DNA from: Hydrogenophaga sp.
GTDB lineage: Bacteria; Pseudomonadota; Gammaproteobacteria; Burkholderiales; Burkholderiaceae_C
NCBI GenBank assembly: GCA_030653975.1
Contig: JAURYH010000029.1
Location: forward strand, 102,608 to 166,607
Direction: 5' to 3'
DNA: 64,000 nt
Part shown: piece after piece, positions 25,540 through 34,962 of the stretch
Layout of the letters: every line of letters begins with the position of its first letter
How positions within the stretch are numbered: position 1 is the first letter of the stretch
Program-made: the position numbers and the translations under genes
Notes under the pieces: model-generated
What the model was told of the DNA's origin: nothing
The model's database searches: none
What the model saw: the letters and a program-made list of their open reading frames with translations, nothing else

Positions 25540-26610
25540 ATGGCCCAAATGCGATCCCCCATTGAGAGCGGCGTGCCGGACAACAAGCCGTACCTGCATC
25601 CGACCCTGCTGAAAAACTACGGCAACTGGCGCTACCACGACCGGCCACGGCCCGGCGTGCTGCACCACGTTTCGCACAGCGGCGACGAGGTCTGGTCGGT
25701 GCGTGCCGGCACCCAGCGCCAGATGGATGTGCACACCATCCGCAAGCTCTGCGACATCGCCGACACCTATGCCGAAGGGCATGTGCGCTTTACCATCCGC
25801 TCGAACATCGAGTTCATGGTGTCCGACCCGAACAAGGTGGCGCCGCTGATCTCGGCCCTGACCGAAAGCGGCTTCCCCGTGGGCGGCACCGGCAACTCGG
25901 TGTCGATGATCGCGCACACCCAGGGCTGGCTGCACTGCGACATCCCGGGCACCGACGCATCGGGCGCCGTGAAGGCGCTGATGGACGAGCTCTACACCGA
26001 GTTCATCCGCGAGGACATGCCCAACCGCGTGCACCTGTCCACCAGCTGCTGTGAGATCAATTGCGGCGGCCAGGCCGACATCGCGATCGTGATCCAGCAC
26101 ACCAAGCCGCCCAAGATCAACCACGACCTGGTGGCCAACGCCTGCGAGCGCCCGGCCGTGGTGGCGCGCTGCCCGGTGGCCGCGATCCGTCCCGCGCTGG
26201 TCAACGGCAAGCCGTCGCTGGAGGTGGACGAGAAGAAGTGCATCTGCTGCGGCGCCTGCTTCCCGCCCTGCCCGCCGATGCAGATCAACGACCCGGAGCA
26301 CTCCAAGTTCGCCATCTGGGTCGGTGGCAAGAACTCCAACGCGCGCGGCAAGCCCACCTTCATGAAGATGGTCGCCTCGGGCATTCCGAACAACCCGCCG
26401 CGCTGGCCCGAGGTGTCAGAGATCGTCAAGAAGATCCTCTACACGTACAAGGCCGATGCCCGCCCGTGGGAGCGCCTGTCGGACTGGGTGGAGCGCATCG
26501 GCTGGCCCAACTTCTTCGAGAAGTGCGAGCTGCCGTTCACCAAGTACCTGATCGACGACTGGCGCGGTTCGCGCGCCAGCCTGAACGCATCGACCCACAT
26601 CCGCTTCTGA
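25540..26610 (+). CDS. dsrB: Dissimilatory sulfite reductase beta subunit
   Basis: A 356-residue DsrB. It shows the siroheme-site cysteines (STSCCEINCGG and CERPAVVARCPV) and a ferredoxin-type cluster, KKCICCGACFPPCPPM, near residue 235. It forms the alpha2beta2 core with DsrA. The gap to dsrA is 68 bases and to dsrE 67 bases; the latter holds a palindromic repeat. Full length for the family. Confidence 0.97.
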   Translation: MAQMRSPIESGVPDNKPYLHPTLLKNYGNWRYHDRPRPGVLHHVSHSGDEVWSVRAGTQRQMDVHTIRKLCDIADTYAEGHVRFTIRSNIEFMVSDPNKVAPLISALTESGFPVGGTGNSVSMIAHTQGWLHCDIPGTDASGAVKALMDELYTEFIREDMPNRVHLSTSCCEINCGGQADIAIVIQHTKPPKINHDLVANACERPAVVARCPVAAIRPALVNGKPSLEVDEKKCICCGACFPPCPPMQINDPEHSKFAIWVGGKNSNARGKPTFMKMVASGIPNNPPRWPEVSEIVKKILYTYKADARPWERLSDWVERIGWPNFFEKCELPFTKYLIDDWRGSRASLNASTHIRF

Positions 26611-26618
26611 AACCTTGC

Positions 26619-26658
26619 GGGTCAGACCAGGATTTGCGAAGCAAATTTGCTCTGACCC
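26619..26658. repeat. Palindromic repeat between dsrB and dsrE
   Basis: A nested inverted repeat: GGGTCAGA (26619-26626) pairs with TCTGACCC (26651-26658), and inside it ATTTGC (26632-26637) pairs with GCAAAT (26641-26646) around a GAA loop. From memory this sequence type is a dispersed intergenic repeat of Burkholderiales. It forms a hairpin in the dsr mRNA just after dsrAB and could cap the 3' end of a processed dsrAB transcript; that is inference. Confidence 0.6.
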
Positions 26659-26677
26659 CAACCGAATAGAGAAAAGA

Positions 26678-27037
26678 ATGAAATTCGGACTACTCGTCAG
26701 CGAGGGACCCTACACCCACCAGGCCTCCGACAGCGCCTACCAGTTCTGCATGGCGGCGATCGCGAAGGGGCATGAGATTCAGCGCGTCTTTTTCTATCAC
26801 GACGGTGTCAACAACGCCACGCGACTGACCGAGCCGCCGCAGGACGACCGCCACATCGTCAACCGCTGGTCGGCGCTGAAGGCCGAGCACAACGTCGACC
26901 TCGTGGTCTGCGTGGCTGCCGCGCTGCGCCGGGGTATCAAGGACGAGGTGCTGGCCCCGGGCTTTCGCATCTCGGGTCTGGGCCAGCTGGTGGACAGCGG
27001 CATCAAGGCCGACCGCCTGGTCACTTTCGGCGACTGA
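26678..27037 (+). CDS. dsrE: DsrE sulfurtransferase subunit
   Basis: A 119-residue DsrE, the subunit of the DsrEFH hexamer that carries the active cysteine, seen here in VVCVAAALRRGI (C78). DsrEFH accepts sulfur from TusA and hands it to DsrC. dsrE, dsrF and dsrH are contiguous with 10-12-base gaps. The presence of dsrEFH with dsrAB is the classical marker of sulfur oxidation rather than sulfate reduction. Confidence 0.96.
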   Translation: MKFGLLVSEGPYTHQASDSAYQFCMAAIAKGHEIQRVFFYHDGVNNATRLTEPPQDDRHIVNRWSALKAEHNVDLVVCVAAALRRGIKDEVLAPGFRISGLGQLVDSGIKADRLVTFGD

Positions 27038-27049
27038 ACGGAAAGCACG

Positions 27050-27406
27050 ATGAAAAAATTCATGTTCGTCAACCGCAAGGCCCCCTACGGCACGATCTAC
27101 GCGCTGGAGAGCCTGGAGGTGGTGCTGATCACCGCCACGCTGGACCAGGACGTCAGCCTGGTCTTCATGGACGACGGTGTCTACGAGCTGGTCAAGGGCC
27201 AGCAGACCAAGGACATCGGCATCAAGAACTTCTCGCCCAGCTACCGGGCGCTGGAAGGCTACGACGTGGAGAAACTCTATGTCGACCAGGCCTCGCTGGC
27301 GCAGCGCGGCCTGAGCGAGGCCGACCTGCTGGTGCCGGTCGAGGTGCTGGACACCGCGCAGATGGCCGAACTGATGGCGCAGCAGGACGTGGTCCTGAGT
27401 TTTTGA
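27050..27406 (+). CDS. dsrF: DsrF sulfurtransferase subunit
   Basis: A 118-residue DsrF (MKKFMFVNRKAPYGTIYALESLEVVL is the family opening), homologous to DsrE/TusC but without the active cysteine: no Cys is present. It is a structural subunit of the DsrEFH complex. The start follows the dsrE stop by 12 bases. Confidence 0.95.
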   Translation: MKKFMFVNRKAPYGTIYALESLEVVLITATLDQDVSLVFMDDGVYELVKGQQTKDIGIKNFSPSYRALEGYDVEKLYVDQASLAQRGLSEADLLVPVEVLDTAQMAELMAQQDVVLSF

Positions 27407-27416
27407 GGAGAACCCC

Positions 27417-27716
27417 ATGCTGCACATCGTCAACAAATCCCCCCACCAGACCGGCTCGCTGGAGAGCTGCCTGCGAATGGCGCTGCCCGGCCACGCCGTG
27501 CTGCTGATCGAGGACGGCATCTACGCCGCCACCGCCGGCAGCCCGCTGGAGGCCCGCCTGCGCGAAGCCGGTTCACAAATCCGGTTCTACGCACTCAAGC
27601 CCGACCTGGACGCGCGCGGCATGGCCTCGCGGGCCCTGGACGGCGTGACGCTGGTGGACTACGGCGGCTTCGTCGACCTGGTGGCCGAACACAGCGCTTC
27701 GAACAGCTGGCTCTGA
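27417..27716 (+). CDS. dsrH: DsrH sulfurtransferase subunit
   Basis: A 99-residue DsrH/TusB homologue (MLHIVNKSPHQTGSLESCLR) with the conserved Cys20 of the family in LESCLRM, followed by ALLIEDGIYA-type sequence (AVLLIEDGIYAATAG). Third subunit of DsrEFH. Ribosome-binding site GAGGAGAA immediately upstream. Confidence 0.95.
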   Translation: MLHIVNKSPHQTGSLESCLRMALPGHAVLLIEDGIYAATAGSPLEARLREAGSQIRFYALKPDLDARGMASRALDGVTLVDYGGFVDLVAEHSASNSWL

Positions 27717-27774
27717 AGCCTGAGTGAACCCTGAGCCCACCGCATTTTCATTCCGACAACCTGAGGACATCACC

Positions 27775-28107
27775 ATGAGCATCGCAATCAATGGCGCCAC
27801 TTACGAAACCGACGAAGAGGGCTACCTGATCAACCTGTCCGACTGGAACAAGGAGATCGCCGAGCACATCGCCGAGGAAGAGAAGGTCCCGCTGACCGAC
27901 AACCATTGGGAAGTCATCAACTTCCTGCGCGAGTACTACAACGAGTACCAGATCGCTCCGGCCGTGCGCGTGCTGACCAAGGCCATCGGCAAGCAGTTCG
28001 GCGAGGAAAAGGGCAACAGCAAGTACCTGTACGACCTGTTCCCCTACGGCCCCGCCAAGCAGGCCTGCAAGATCGCCGGCCTGCCCAAGCCGACCGGCTG
28101 CGTCTGA
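27775..28107 (+). CDS. dsrC: Sulfur carrier DsrC
   Basis: A 110-residue canonical DsrC with both redox cysteines: C98 (AKQACKIAGLP) and penultimate C109 in the flexible C-terminal arm (PTGCV). It receives sulfur from DsrEFH on the arm, presents it to DsrAB, and is released as a trisulfide or persulfide form handled by DsrMKJOP. It lies between dsrH and dsrM, the usual place in sulfur oxidisers. Two cysteine-less homologues are encoded at 22683-23012 and 36383-36757. Confidence 0.97.
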   Translation: MSIAINGATYETDEEGYLINLSDWNKEIAEHIAEEEKVPLTDNHWEVINFLREYYNEYQIAPAVRVLTKAIGKQFGEEKGNSKYLYDLFPYGPAKQACKIAGLPKPTGCV

Positions 28108-28183
28108 AGCTGCAGCATCCGCCCGGCTTGCCGGGTCGGCCTGACTTCCTGCCCCCTTCGCCACCCCGACCCAGGTCCCTGTG

Positions 28184-28912
28184 ATGAGCGCTCTCTCGAT
28201 CTTCTTCGCTGCGCTGTTCTACCTGGCCACCGCCCTCTTCGTGGTTGGACTGGCGTTGAAAATCCGGCAGTACGCGACCACACCCGCGCCGCTGAAGATC
28301 GCCCTCACACCCGCACCGCTCACGACCGCCGGCGTGGGCTGGCGGCTGACGCGCGAGGTGGTGTTTTTCGAGAGCCTGTTCCGCTCCAGCAAATGGACCT
28401 GGCTGTTCGGCTGGCTGTTCCACGCCGCCCTGCTGCTGGTGGTGTTGCGCCATGTGCGCTATTTCCAGGAGCCGGTCTGGCTGCCCATTGCGCTGATCCA
28501 GCCCTTTGGCACCTACGCGGGTTTTGCCATGGTGGCCGGCCTGGCCGGACTGTGGGCCCGGCGCTTCCTGGTGGACCGTGTGCGCTACATCTCCACCCCC
28601 TCGGACCACCTGATGCTGGCGCTGCTGATCGCCATCGGCCTGACCGGCCTGGGCATGCGCTTTGTTGCGCACACCGACATCGTGGCCGTCAAGGTCTTCA
28701 TGCTGGGCCTGATGCGCCTGAGCGTGCAGCCGCTGCCCGCCGACCCGGTGCTGCTGGTGCACCTGTCGCTGGTGGCCCTGCTGATGATCATCTTCCCCAT
28801 CAGCAAGCTGCTGCACGCGCCCGGCCTGTTCTTCAGCCCGACACGCACCATGACCGACAACCCGCGCGAAGCCCGCCACCTGGCCACCTGGGCCGCGGCC
28901 CTGGACAAATAA
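28184..28912 (+). CDS. dsrM: DsrM, membrane cytochrome b subunit of DsrMKJOP
   Basis: A 242-residue NarI-like membrane protein with about five to six helices (for example 5-27, 70-90, 105-125, 145-165 and 200-220). Histidines in the helices (WLFHAALLLVV, VLLVHLSLVALL) would ligate b hemes. DsrM moves electrons between the quinone pool and DsrK. The ATG at 28184 is preceded directly by an in-frame GTG at 28181, so the start may be one codon earlier. The dsrK gene begins 18 bases downstream. Confidence 0.93.
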   Translation: MSALSIFFAALFYLATALFVVGLALKIRQYATTPAPLKIALTPAPLTTAGVGWRLTREVVFFESLFRSSKWTWLFGWLFHAALLLVVLRHVRYFQEPVWLPIALIQPFGTYAGFAMVAGLAGLWARRFLVDRVRYISTPSDHLMLALLIAIGLTGLGMRFVAHTDIVAVKVFMLGLMRLSVQPLPADPVLLVHLSLVALLMIIFPISKLLHAPGLFFSPTRTMTDNPREARHLATWAAALDK

Positions 28913-28930
28913 ACGGAGCACCCATCCGCC

Positions 28931-30460
28931 ATGGCCACCGCCGCATTCACCACCCCCAAGCTGAAGGAATACCCGGTCATCCCGCTGGTGCAGGTGGGCG
29001 CCACGTCGCACCTCAAGCCTTTCGTGGCATCGGAGGCGATCCAGAAAAACCTGGGCTTTCCGGGTGAGCTGGTCGAGGACTGGCAGGCCAAGGCGATCGC
29101 CAAGATGGGCGAGCTGCTGGGCAAGTACCGCTCGCTGCGCGTCTACATGGACGCCTGCGTGCACTGCGGTGCCTGTTCCGACAAATGCCATTACTTCCTC
29201 GGCACCGAAGACCCGAAGAACATGCCGGTGGCGCGCCAGGACCTGATGCGCCAGGTCTACCGCCGCTACTTCACCTTTGCCGGCAAACATTTCCCCCAAC
29301 TCGTCGGCGCCAGGGACCTGACGCGCGAGGTGCTGGACGACTGGTACAGCTACTACCACCAGTGCTCCGAATGCCGGCGCTGTTCGGTGTTCTGTCCCTA
29401 CGGCATCGACACCGCCGAAATCACCATGGCCGCGCGCGAGATCATGGCCTCGATCGGCATGGGCCAGAAATACGGCAACGAGATCATCGGCAAGGTGCAC
29501 CGCATCGGCAACAACCTGGGCATTCCCGGCCCGGCGCTGGCCGACACGCTGGAAGGCCTGGAAGAAGACACCAAGGACGAAACGGGTCTGGACGTGCGTT
29601 TTCCGCTCGACGTCAAAGGGGCCGAAGTGCTGCTGGTCACGCCGTCGGCGGATTTTTTCAGCGAACCGCACGTGGACAGCCTGATCGGCTACGCCAAGGT
29701 GTTCCACGCCGCCGGCGTCAGCTGGACGCTCTCCAGCATGGCCAGCGAGGCGGGCAACTTCGGCATGTTCATCGGCAACTACGAGCAGTTGCGCAAGATC
29801 GCGCTGCGCATCCGCGAGGCCGCGCTGGAGCTGGGCGTCAAACGCATCGTGGTCGGCGAATGCGGTCATGCCTGGCGCGTGGCCTACAGCTTCTGGAACA
29901 CGCTGGTGGGCATCGGTGCCGGGGGCCAGGACCCGTTCGCCATCGAGCTGCAGAACCAGCTCGACCACCGCTACAAGCAGCCCATGCACATCTGCGAATT
30001 CACACACGACCTGATCGTGCGCGGCGCACTGCAATTCGACAAAGAGAAGAACGACGACCGCATCATCACCTTCCACGACTCGTGCAACGTGGCGCGCGCC
30101 TCGCGCATGGGCGATTTCGCCGGCGGCCAGTTCACCATCCCGCGCGACATCATCAAGGCCGTGGCCAACAACTTCCACGACATGGCGCCCGAAACCATCC
30201 ATGAAAGCACCTTCTGCTGCGGTGGCGGCGGCGGCCTGCTGACCGACGACCTGCTGGAGTTGCGCGTCAAGGGCGCGCTGCCTCGCATGGAGGCGCTGAA
30301 GAACGTGGTCGATGAACACGGCGTGAACTTCATGGCCACCATCTGCGCCATCTGCAAGGCGCAGTTCACCAAGGTGCTGCCGCAGTACGGTTTTGACATG
30401 AGCATGGTGGGCGGTGTGCACCAGCTCGTGAGCAAGGCCATCCGGCTCGGTGACAAGTAA
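28931..30460 (+). CDS. dsrK: DsrK, HdrD-like iron-sulfur subunit
   Basis: A 509-residue cytoplasmic subunit of DsrMKJOP. It has two ferredoxin-type cysteine sets (DACVHCGACSDKCHYF near residue 76, and QCSECRRCSVFCPYGID near residue 145) and two CCG-type motifs of heterodisulfide-reductase catalytic subunits: HDSCNVAR, FCCGGGGG and CAICKAQF. By family knowledge it handles the oxidised DsrC species at the membrane. The gene is complete and in the usual position after dsrM. Confidence 0.95.
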   Translation: MATAAFTTPKLKEYPVIPLVQVGATSHLKPFVASEAIQKNLGFPGELVEDWQAKAIAKMGELLGKYRSLRVYMDACVHCGACSDKCHYFLGTEDPKNMPVARQDLMRQVYRRYFTFAGKHFPQLVGARDLTREVLDDWYSYYHQCSECRRCSVFCPYGIDTAEITMAAREIMASIGMGQKYGNEIIGKVHRIGNNLGIPGPALADTLEGLEEDTKDETGLDVRFPLDVKGAEVLLVTPSADFFSEPHVDSLIGYAKVFHAAGVSWTLSSMASEAGNFGMFIGNYEQLRKIALRIREAALELGVKRIVVGECGHAWRVAYSFWNTLVGIGAGGQDPFAIELQNQLDHRYKQPMHICEFTHDLIVRGALQFDKEKNDDRIITFHDSCNVARASRMGDFAGGQFTIPRDIIKAVANNFHDMAPETIHESTFCCGGGGGLLTDDLLELRVKGALPRMEALKNVVDEHGVNFMATICAICKAQFTKVLPQYGFDMSMVGGVHQLVSKAIRLGDK

Positions 30461-30512
30461 GCAAGCGCGCCCCGACGCCCCGCGACCAGACAACGATCCC
30501 AGGAGACAAGAC

Positions 30513-32465
30513 ATGTCAGCCAACCCCGAATCCGCCAGCGTCCAGCCCCTCAACTTCCGGCGCTACAAGGACGGCGACCACAAGCCGGGGCCATGGCAGA
30601 AACAGATCTTCAACGCCGATCACTCGCACAAGTGCCCGACCTACATCCAGAGCACGCCGCCTTGCCAGGGCAGTTGCCCTTCGGGTGAAGACATCCGCGG
30701 CTACCTGAACATCGTGCGCGGTGTCGAGAAACCACCGGCCGGCATGCCCTGGCAGGAATACGCCTTCCGCCGCCTGACCGAAGCCAACCCCTTCCCTTCG
30801 GTCATGGGCCGCGTCTGCCCGGCGCCTTGCGAGTCGGGCTGCAACCGCAACCAGGTGGAAGACTTCGTCGGCATCAACTCGGTCGAGCACTTCCTGGGCG
30901 AGTACGCCATCGCCAACCACCTGGCTTTCAAGAAGCCTGATTTCTCCAGCGGCAAAAAGGTGGCGGTCATCGGCGGTGGCCCGGCCGGCCTCTCGGCCGC
31001 CTACCAGCTCGCGCTGCGCGGCCACGCCGTGACGCTCTTTGACGAACGCGCCGAGCTCGGCGGCATGATGCGCTACGGCATCCCGGGCTTTCGCACGCCG
31101 CGCCAGGTGCTCGACGCCGAGATCCAGCGCATCCTGGACCTGGGCGTGGTGGCGCGCACGAACTGCCGCATCGGCACCGACATCACGATGGAACAGATCC
31201 GCGCCGATTTCGACGCCGTGTTCCTCGGACTCGGTGCGCAATCCGGTCGCGGCCTGCCGGTCGATGGTGCGGACGCGCCCAACTGCGTGACCGCCACCTC
31301 CTTCCTCAAGGCTTTCAACGACGGGCGCCTGCGCCATGTAGGCAAACGCGTGGTGGTGGTCGGTGGTGGCGACACCTCGATCGACGTCGCCACGGTGGCG
31401 CGCCGCCTGGGCCACATCGACCAGATCCACGAGAGCGACCGCCCCGAGCACGCGATCGCCGGCCACGTGGCGCACGACGTGGCTGTGGTATCGGCCAAGC
31501 AGGGCGCGGACGTGACCCTGACCTCCATCTTCGCGGTCGACAAGATGCAGGCCTCGCGCCACGAAGTCGAACACGCCTTGTCCGAAGGCATCGCCATCCG
31601 CGGTGGCTTGGCGCCCGTGGGCGTGGTGCGCGGCCCGGACGGGCGCGCCACCGCGCTGCGCGTGATCCGCTGCGAGGCCAAGATCGTGGGCGGCAAGCTG
31701 GAGATCAAGAACATCGAAGGCACGGAGGAAGACCTCCCGGCCGACCTGATCGTCTCGGCCATCGGCCAGGCGGTGGACTTCACCGGGCTGGAGGAATTCA
31801 ACAACGGCAAGGGCGCGGTGCCGGCCGACAAGAACTACCAGGTGCAGCCGGGCGTGTTCGCCGGCGGCGACATCATCCGCCCGCACCTGCTGACCACGGC
31901 CATCGGTCACGGCGCCATCGCGGCCGAGGGCATTGACCGCTTCCTGCAGGGCGAGGCGCTGGAAAAACGACCCAAGATCGACGTGCACGTCTTCGACCTC
32001 CAGCGCAAGATGATCGAGAAGGGCCTGAGCTTCAGCGAGGTGCACGAGCCGATCCACGGCACCGACAAGAGCAATGTGGCGATCCACAACTTCGACAACC
32101 GCTCCGACCGCTACGTGATCTCGCACAAGGAGCTGTTCCTCGGCCACTTCGCGTACACGCCGCGCAACCAGCGCACCATCGTCAGCCTCACCGCCGAGGA
32201 AGCGCTGGGCAACTTCGACGAGCGCCTGCAGGCGCTGGTGGAAGCGCAGGCGCAGGCCGAGGCCAAGCGCTGCATGAGCTGTGGCCAGTGCTTCGAGTGC
32301 GACAACTGCGTGGTTTATTGCCCGCAGACCGCGGTGTTCAAGGTGCCCAAGTCGAAATCGACCACCGGGCGTTATGTGGACACCGACTACAGCAAGTGCA
32401 TCGGCTGCCACATCTGCCAGGACGTCTGCCCGACCGGCTACATCCAGATGGGTCTGGGAGAGTGA
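30513..32465 (+). CDS. dsrL: DsrL, NAD(P)H:acceptor oxidoreductase of the Dsr pathway
   Basis: A 650-residue iron-sulfur flavoprotein related to glutamate synthase small subunit. It has N-terminal cysteine-rich cluster sites (CPTY, CQGSC, VCPAPCESGC), a FAD Rossmann motif IGGGPAGLSAAY (153-164), a second NAD(P) site VVVVGGGDTS, and a C-terminal extension with ferredoxin cysteines (MSCGQCFECDNCVVYCP and CIGCHICQDVCP). DsrL is essential in sulfur oxidisers and links DsrAB electrons to NAD(P). Ribosome-binding site AGGAGA at 30501-30506. It is absent from classical sulfate reducers, which again supports the oxidative direction. Confidence 0.96.
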   Translation: MSANPESASVQPLNFRRYKDGDHKPGPWQKQIFNADHSHKCPTYIQSTPPCQGSCPSGEDIRGYLNIVRGVEKPPAGMPWQEYAFRRLTEANPFPSVMGRVCPAPCESGCNRNQVEDFVGINSVEHFLGEYAIANHLAFKKPDFSSGKKVAVIGGGPAGLSAAYQLALRGHAVTLFDERAELGGMMRYGIPGFRTPRQVLDAEIQRILDLGVVARTNCRIGTDITMEQIRADFDAVFLGLGAQSGRGLPVDGADAPNCVTATSFLKAFNDGRLRHVGKRVVVVGGGDTSIDVATVARRLGHIDQIHESDRPEHAIAGHVAHDVAVVSAKQGADVTLTSIFAVDKMQASRHEVEHALSEGIAIRGGLAPVGVVRGPDGRATALRVIRCEAKIVGGKLEIKNIEGTEEDLPADLIVSAIGQAVDFTGLEEFNNGKGAVPADKNYQVQPGVFAGGDIIRPHLLTTAIGHGAIAAEGIDRFLQGEALEKRPKIDVHVFDLQRKMIEKGLSFSEVHEPIHGTDKSNVAIHNFDNRSDRYVISHKELFLGHFAYTPRNQRTIVSLTAEEALGNFDERLQALVEAQAQAEAKRCMSCGQCFECDNCVVYCPQTAVFKVPKSKSTTGRYVDTDYSKCIGCHICQDVCPTGYIQMGLGE

Positions 32466-32470
32466 CGGCC

Positions 32471-32962
32471 ATGGGCCGCCCGCTGCACCACCTGTCTCGC
32501 GCTGCGGCCCTGTGGCTGCTGCTGGCTGGCACTGTGGTGCTGGCCGCCGATGCGCCGGGTGCGACGCCGCGCGTGCCGAAGCCGGTGATCGAGCCGGCGC
32601 GCGGTGGCCAGTGCGTGGAAGACCCGGCCACCATGCGGCGCGACCACATGAAGTTCCTTCAGCACCAGCGCGACGAGACCGTGCATGGCGGCGTGCGCGG
32701 TGCGAAGCACAGCCTGAAGACCTGCATTCAGTGCCACGCCAGCCAGACCACCCAGAGCGTGGCGGCCACAAAAACCAACTTCTGCGTCAGCTGCCACAGC
32801 TTTGCGGCCGTGAAGATCGACTGCTTCGAGTGCCACGCCACCCAGCCCGCAGCGACCGCTGCCTTCCACCCGCTGGTCCACCCCACCGGCACCACCGCCC
32901 AGCTCAGCCGGCTGGTGCGTGCGCTGGGTGCCGAGACCGCCTCTGCGACGTCCCAACCATGA
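32471..32962 (+). CDS. dsrJ: DsrJ, periplasmic triheme cytochrome c
   Basis: A 163-residue protein with an N-terminal signal/anchor helix (about 9-26) and three c-heme motifs: CIQCH, CVSCH and CFECH (about residues 85, 104 and 118). It is the periplasmic member of DsrMKJOP. It starts 5 bases after dsrL and overlaps dsrO by 4 bases. Confidence 0.94.
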   Translation: MGRPLHHLSRAAALWLLLAGTVVLAADAPGATPRVPKPVIEPARGGQCVEDPATMRRDHMKFLQHQRDETVHGGVRGAKHSLKTCIQCHASQTTQSVAATKTNFCVSCHSFAAVKIDCFECHATQPAATAAFHPLVHPTGTTAQLSRLVRALGAETASATSQP

Positions 32963-33726
32963 ACCCGGTGCCTCCCACCCCTTCGAAGGATGCGGCCCAG
33001 CCCGAACGCCGCGGCTTTCTGGGCGTTGCCGCGGCGGGCCTGGCCGGCATCCTGCTGGCGCCTGGCGTGCGCCTGATCGAGATCGCACAGGCTGCAACCG
33101 GTACAGCCAGCGCCGGTGCCGACCCCCAGGTGCGCTGGGGCATGCTGATCGACAGCACGAAGTGCAGCAGCGGTTGCACCGACTGCGTGACCGCCTGCCG
33201 CAGCGAGAACGGCCTGCCCGAGAACCCGGGGCCGACCGACGCGCAGTGGATCCGCAAGATCGAGATCAAGGAAATACGAACCGGCAGGACGCAGTCGCTG
33301 CCGGTTATGTGCCAGCACTGCGCCGAGCCGCCCTGCGTGGATGTGTGCCCGACCGGCGCCTCGTTCAAACGCGCCGACGGCATCGTGCTGGTGGACAAAC
33401 ACATCTGCATCGGCTGCCGCTACTGCGTGATGGCCTGTCCCTACAAGGCGCGCTCTTTCATCCACGAGCCGGTGACCGGTCAGAAGCCCGACGTGCCGCG
33501 CGGCATGGGCACGGTCGAAGGCTGCACGATGTGTGTGCACAAGGTGGACCGCGGCGAGCAGCCAGCCTGCGTGATGGCCTGCAGCGCCGCCGGCCATGGC
33601 GCCATCGTGTTCGGCAACCTCAATGACCCGGAGAGCGAAATTTCCCAGCGCGTGGCCCGGTACGCCACACGCCAGATCCGCGAGGACCTGAATCTCGACA
33701 CCGGCGTGCGCTACATCGGCATCTGA
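32959..33726 (+). CDS. dsrO: DsrO, periplasmic ferredoxin subunit with Tat signal
   Basis: A 255-residue four-cluster ferredoxin subunit. A Tat signal is seen as ERRGFLGVAAAGLAG with R17-R18. Cysteine sets include KCSSGCTDCVTACR, MCQHCAEPPCVDVCPTGA and CIGCRYCVMACPY, plus a further CTMC and CVMAC pair. It wires DsrJ to DsrP in the membrane complex. ATGA overlap with dsrJ. Confidence 0.95.
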   Translation: MNPVPPTPSKDAAQPERRGFLGVAAAGLAGILLAPGVRLIEIAQAATGTASAGADPQVRWGMLIDSTKCSSGCTDCVTACRSENGLPENPGPTDAQWIRKIEIKEIRTGRTQSLPVMCQHCAEPPCVDVCPTGASFKRADGIVLVDKHICIGCRYCVMACPYKARSFIHEPVTGQKPDVPRGMGTVEGCTMCVHKVDRGEQPACVMACSAAGHGAIVFGNLNDPESEISQRVARYATRQIREDLNLDTGVRYIGI

Positions 33727-33741
33727 AAACGAGGCCCCAGC

Positions 33742-34962
33742 ATGAAGATCGCCCTGCGTCAAATCGAAGGCCGGAGCCCCGCCTACTGGCTGCTGCTGGC
33801 CGGCCTGCTGCTGGTCACCGCCATCGGTCTGGCTGCCGCCTGGACCATGGAACACCACGGTCACGTCATCACCGGCATGAACAACCAGATCGTCTGGGGC
33901 CTGCCGCACGTGTTCGCGGTGTTTCTGGTGGTCGCGGCCTCGGGCGCGCTCAACGTGGCATCCATGGCATCGGTGTTCGGCAAGACCGCCTTCAAGCCGC
34001 TGGCGCCGCTCTCGGCCCTGCTGGCCATCGCCCTGCTGGCCAGCGGCCTGGCCGTGCTCATGCTCGACCTGGGTCGGCCCGACCGCCTGATCGTGGCCAT
34101 GACCCACTACAACTTCAAGTCCATCTTTGCCTGGAACGTGGTCCTCTACTCCGGCTTCATGGGTCTGGTCGTGGCCTACCTGTGGACCATGATAGAGCGG
34201 CGCATGAACGCCTGGTCGAGCTGGGCAGGCCTGGCCGCCTTCGTCTGGCGTCTCCTGCTGACCACCGGTACCGGATCGATCTTCGGCTTCCTGATCGGTC
34301 GCCAGGCCTTCGGCTCGGCGCTGATGGGCCCGATGTTCATCGTCTACTCGCTCTCCTACGGACTCGCCATCTTCCTGCTGGTGCTGCTGGCGATCAGCCG
34401 CTGGACCGACCGGCCGCTGGCCGCGGACATGTTCGCCCGACTGGTGCGCCTGCTGGCCATCTTTGTCGCCTGTGCCGCCTACTTCGTGCTGGTCTACCAC
34501 CTGACCAATCTCTACTTTGCCAAACAGCACGGACTGGAGCGCTTCCTGCTGCTCGATGGCGGGCTCTACCCGGCCCTGTTCTGGATCGGCCAGATGGCGC
34601 TGGGCAGCCTGCTGCCCCTGACCCTGCTGCTGCATCCGCGCAGCCGCGGATCCCACGCGGCCGCAGCCGGGGCCGCACTCCTGGTGGTCGCCGGCGGCAT
34701 GGCCCAGATGTACATCACCATCATCGGCAGCCAGGCCTATCCGCTGCCACTGTTCCCGGGCTTTGAAGTCAGCAGCAGCTTCAGTGACGGTGTGATCAAC
34801 GCCTACACCCCCAGCCTGCTGGAATGGCTGCTCGGCTTCGGTGGCTTTGCCCTGGTCGGCGTCATCGTCGTGCTGGCGCTCAAGTGGCTGGGCTTCGTGC
34901 CGACGCGGCTCGACCAGTTCCCACCCGACAGCAGCCCGCACGACCTGGCTGCCAGCCGATGA
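33742..34962 (+). CDS. dsrP: DsrP, NrfD/PsrC-like membrane subunit
   Basis: A 406-residue integral membrane protein with about ten helices, of the NrfD/HybB type. It is the quinone-interacting membrane subunit on the periplasmic side of DsrMKJOP, partnering DsrO. The gene begins 15 bases after dsrO, and its stop overlaps the dsrN start by 4 bases. Confidence 0.94.
   Translation: MKIALRQIEGRSPAYWLLLAGLLLVTAIGLAAAWTMEHHGHVITGMNNQIVWGLPHVFAVFLVVAASGALNVASMASVFGKTAFKPLAPLSALLAIALLASGLAVLMLDLGRPDRLIVAMTHYNFKSIFAWNVVLYSGFMGLVVAYLWTMIERRMNAWSSWAGLAAFVWRLLLTTGTGSIFGFLIGRQAFGSALMGPMFIVYSLSYGLAIFLLVLLAISRWTDRPLAADMFARLVRLLAIFVACAAYFVLVYHLTNLYFAKQHGLERFLLLDGGLYPALFWIGQMALGSLLPLTLLLHPRSRGSHAAAAGAALLVVAGGMAQMYITIIGSQAYPLPLFPGFEVSSSFSDGVINAYTPSLLEWLLGFGGFALVGVIVVLALKWLGFVPTRLDQFPPDSSPHDLAASR

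Noticed and set aside
27917..30553. Open frame of 878 codons on the minus strand
   Set aside because: Lies opposite dsrC, dsrM and dsrK, which have full functional motifs; its translation has no recognisable fold.
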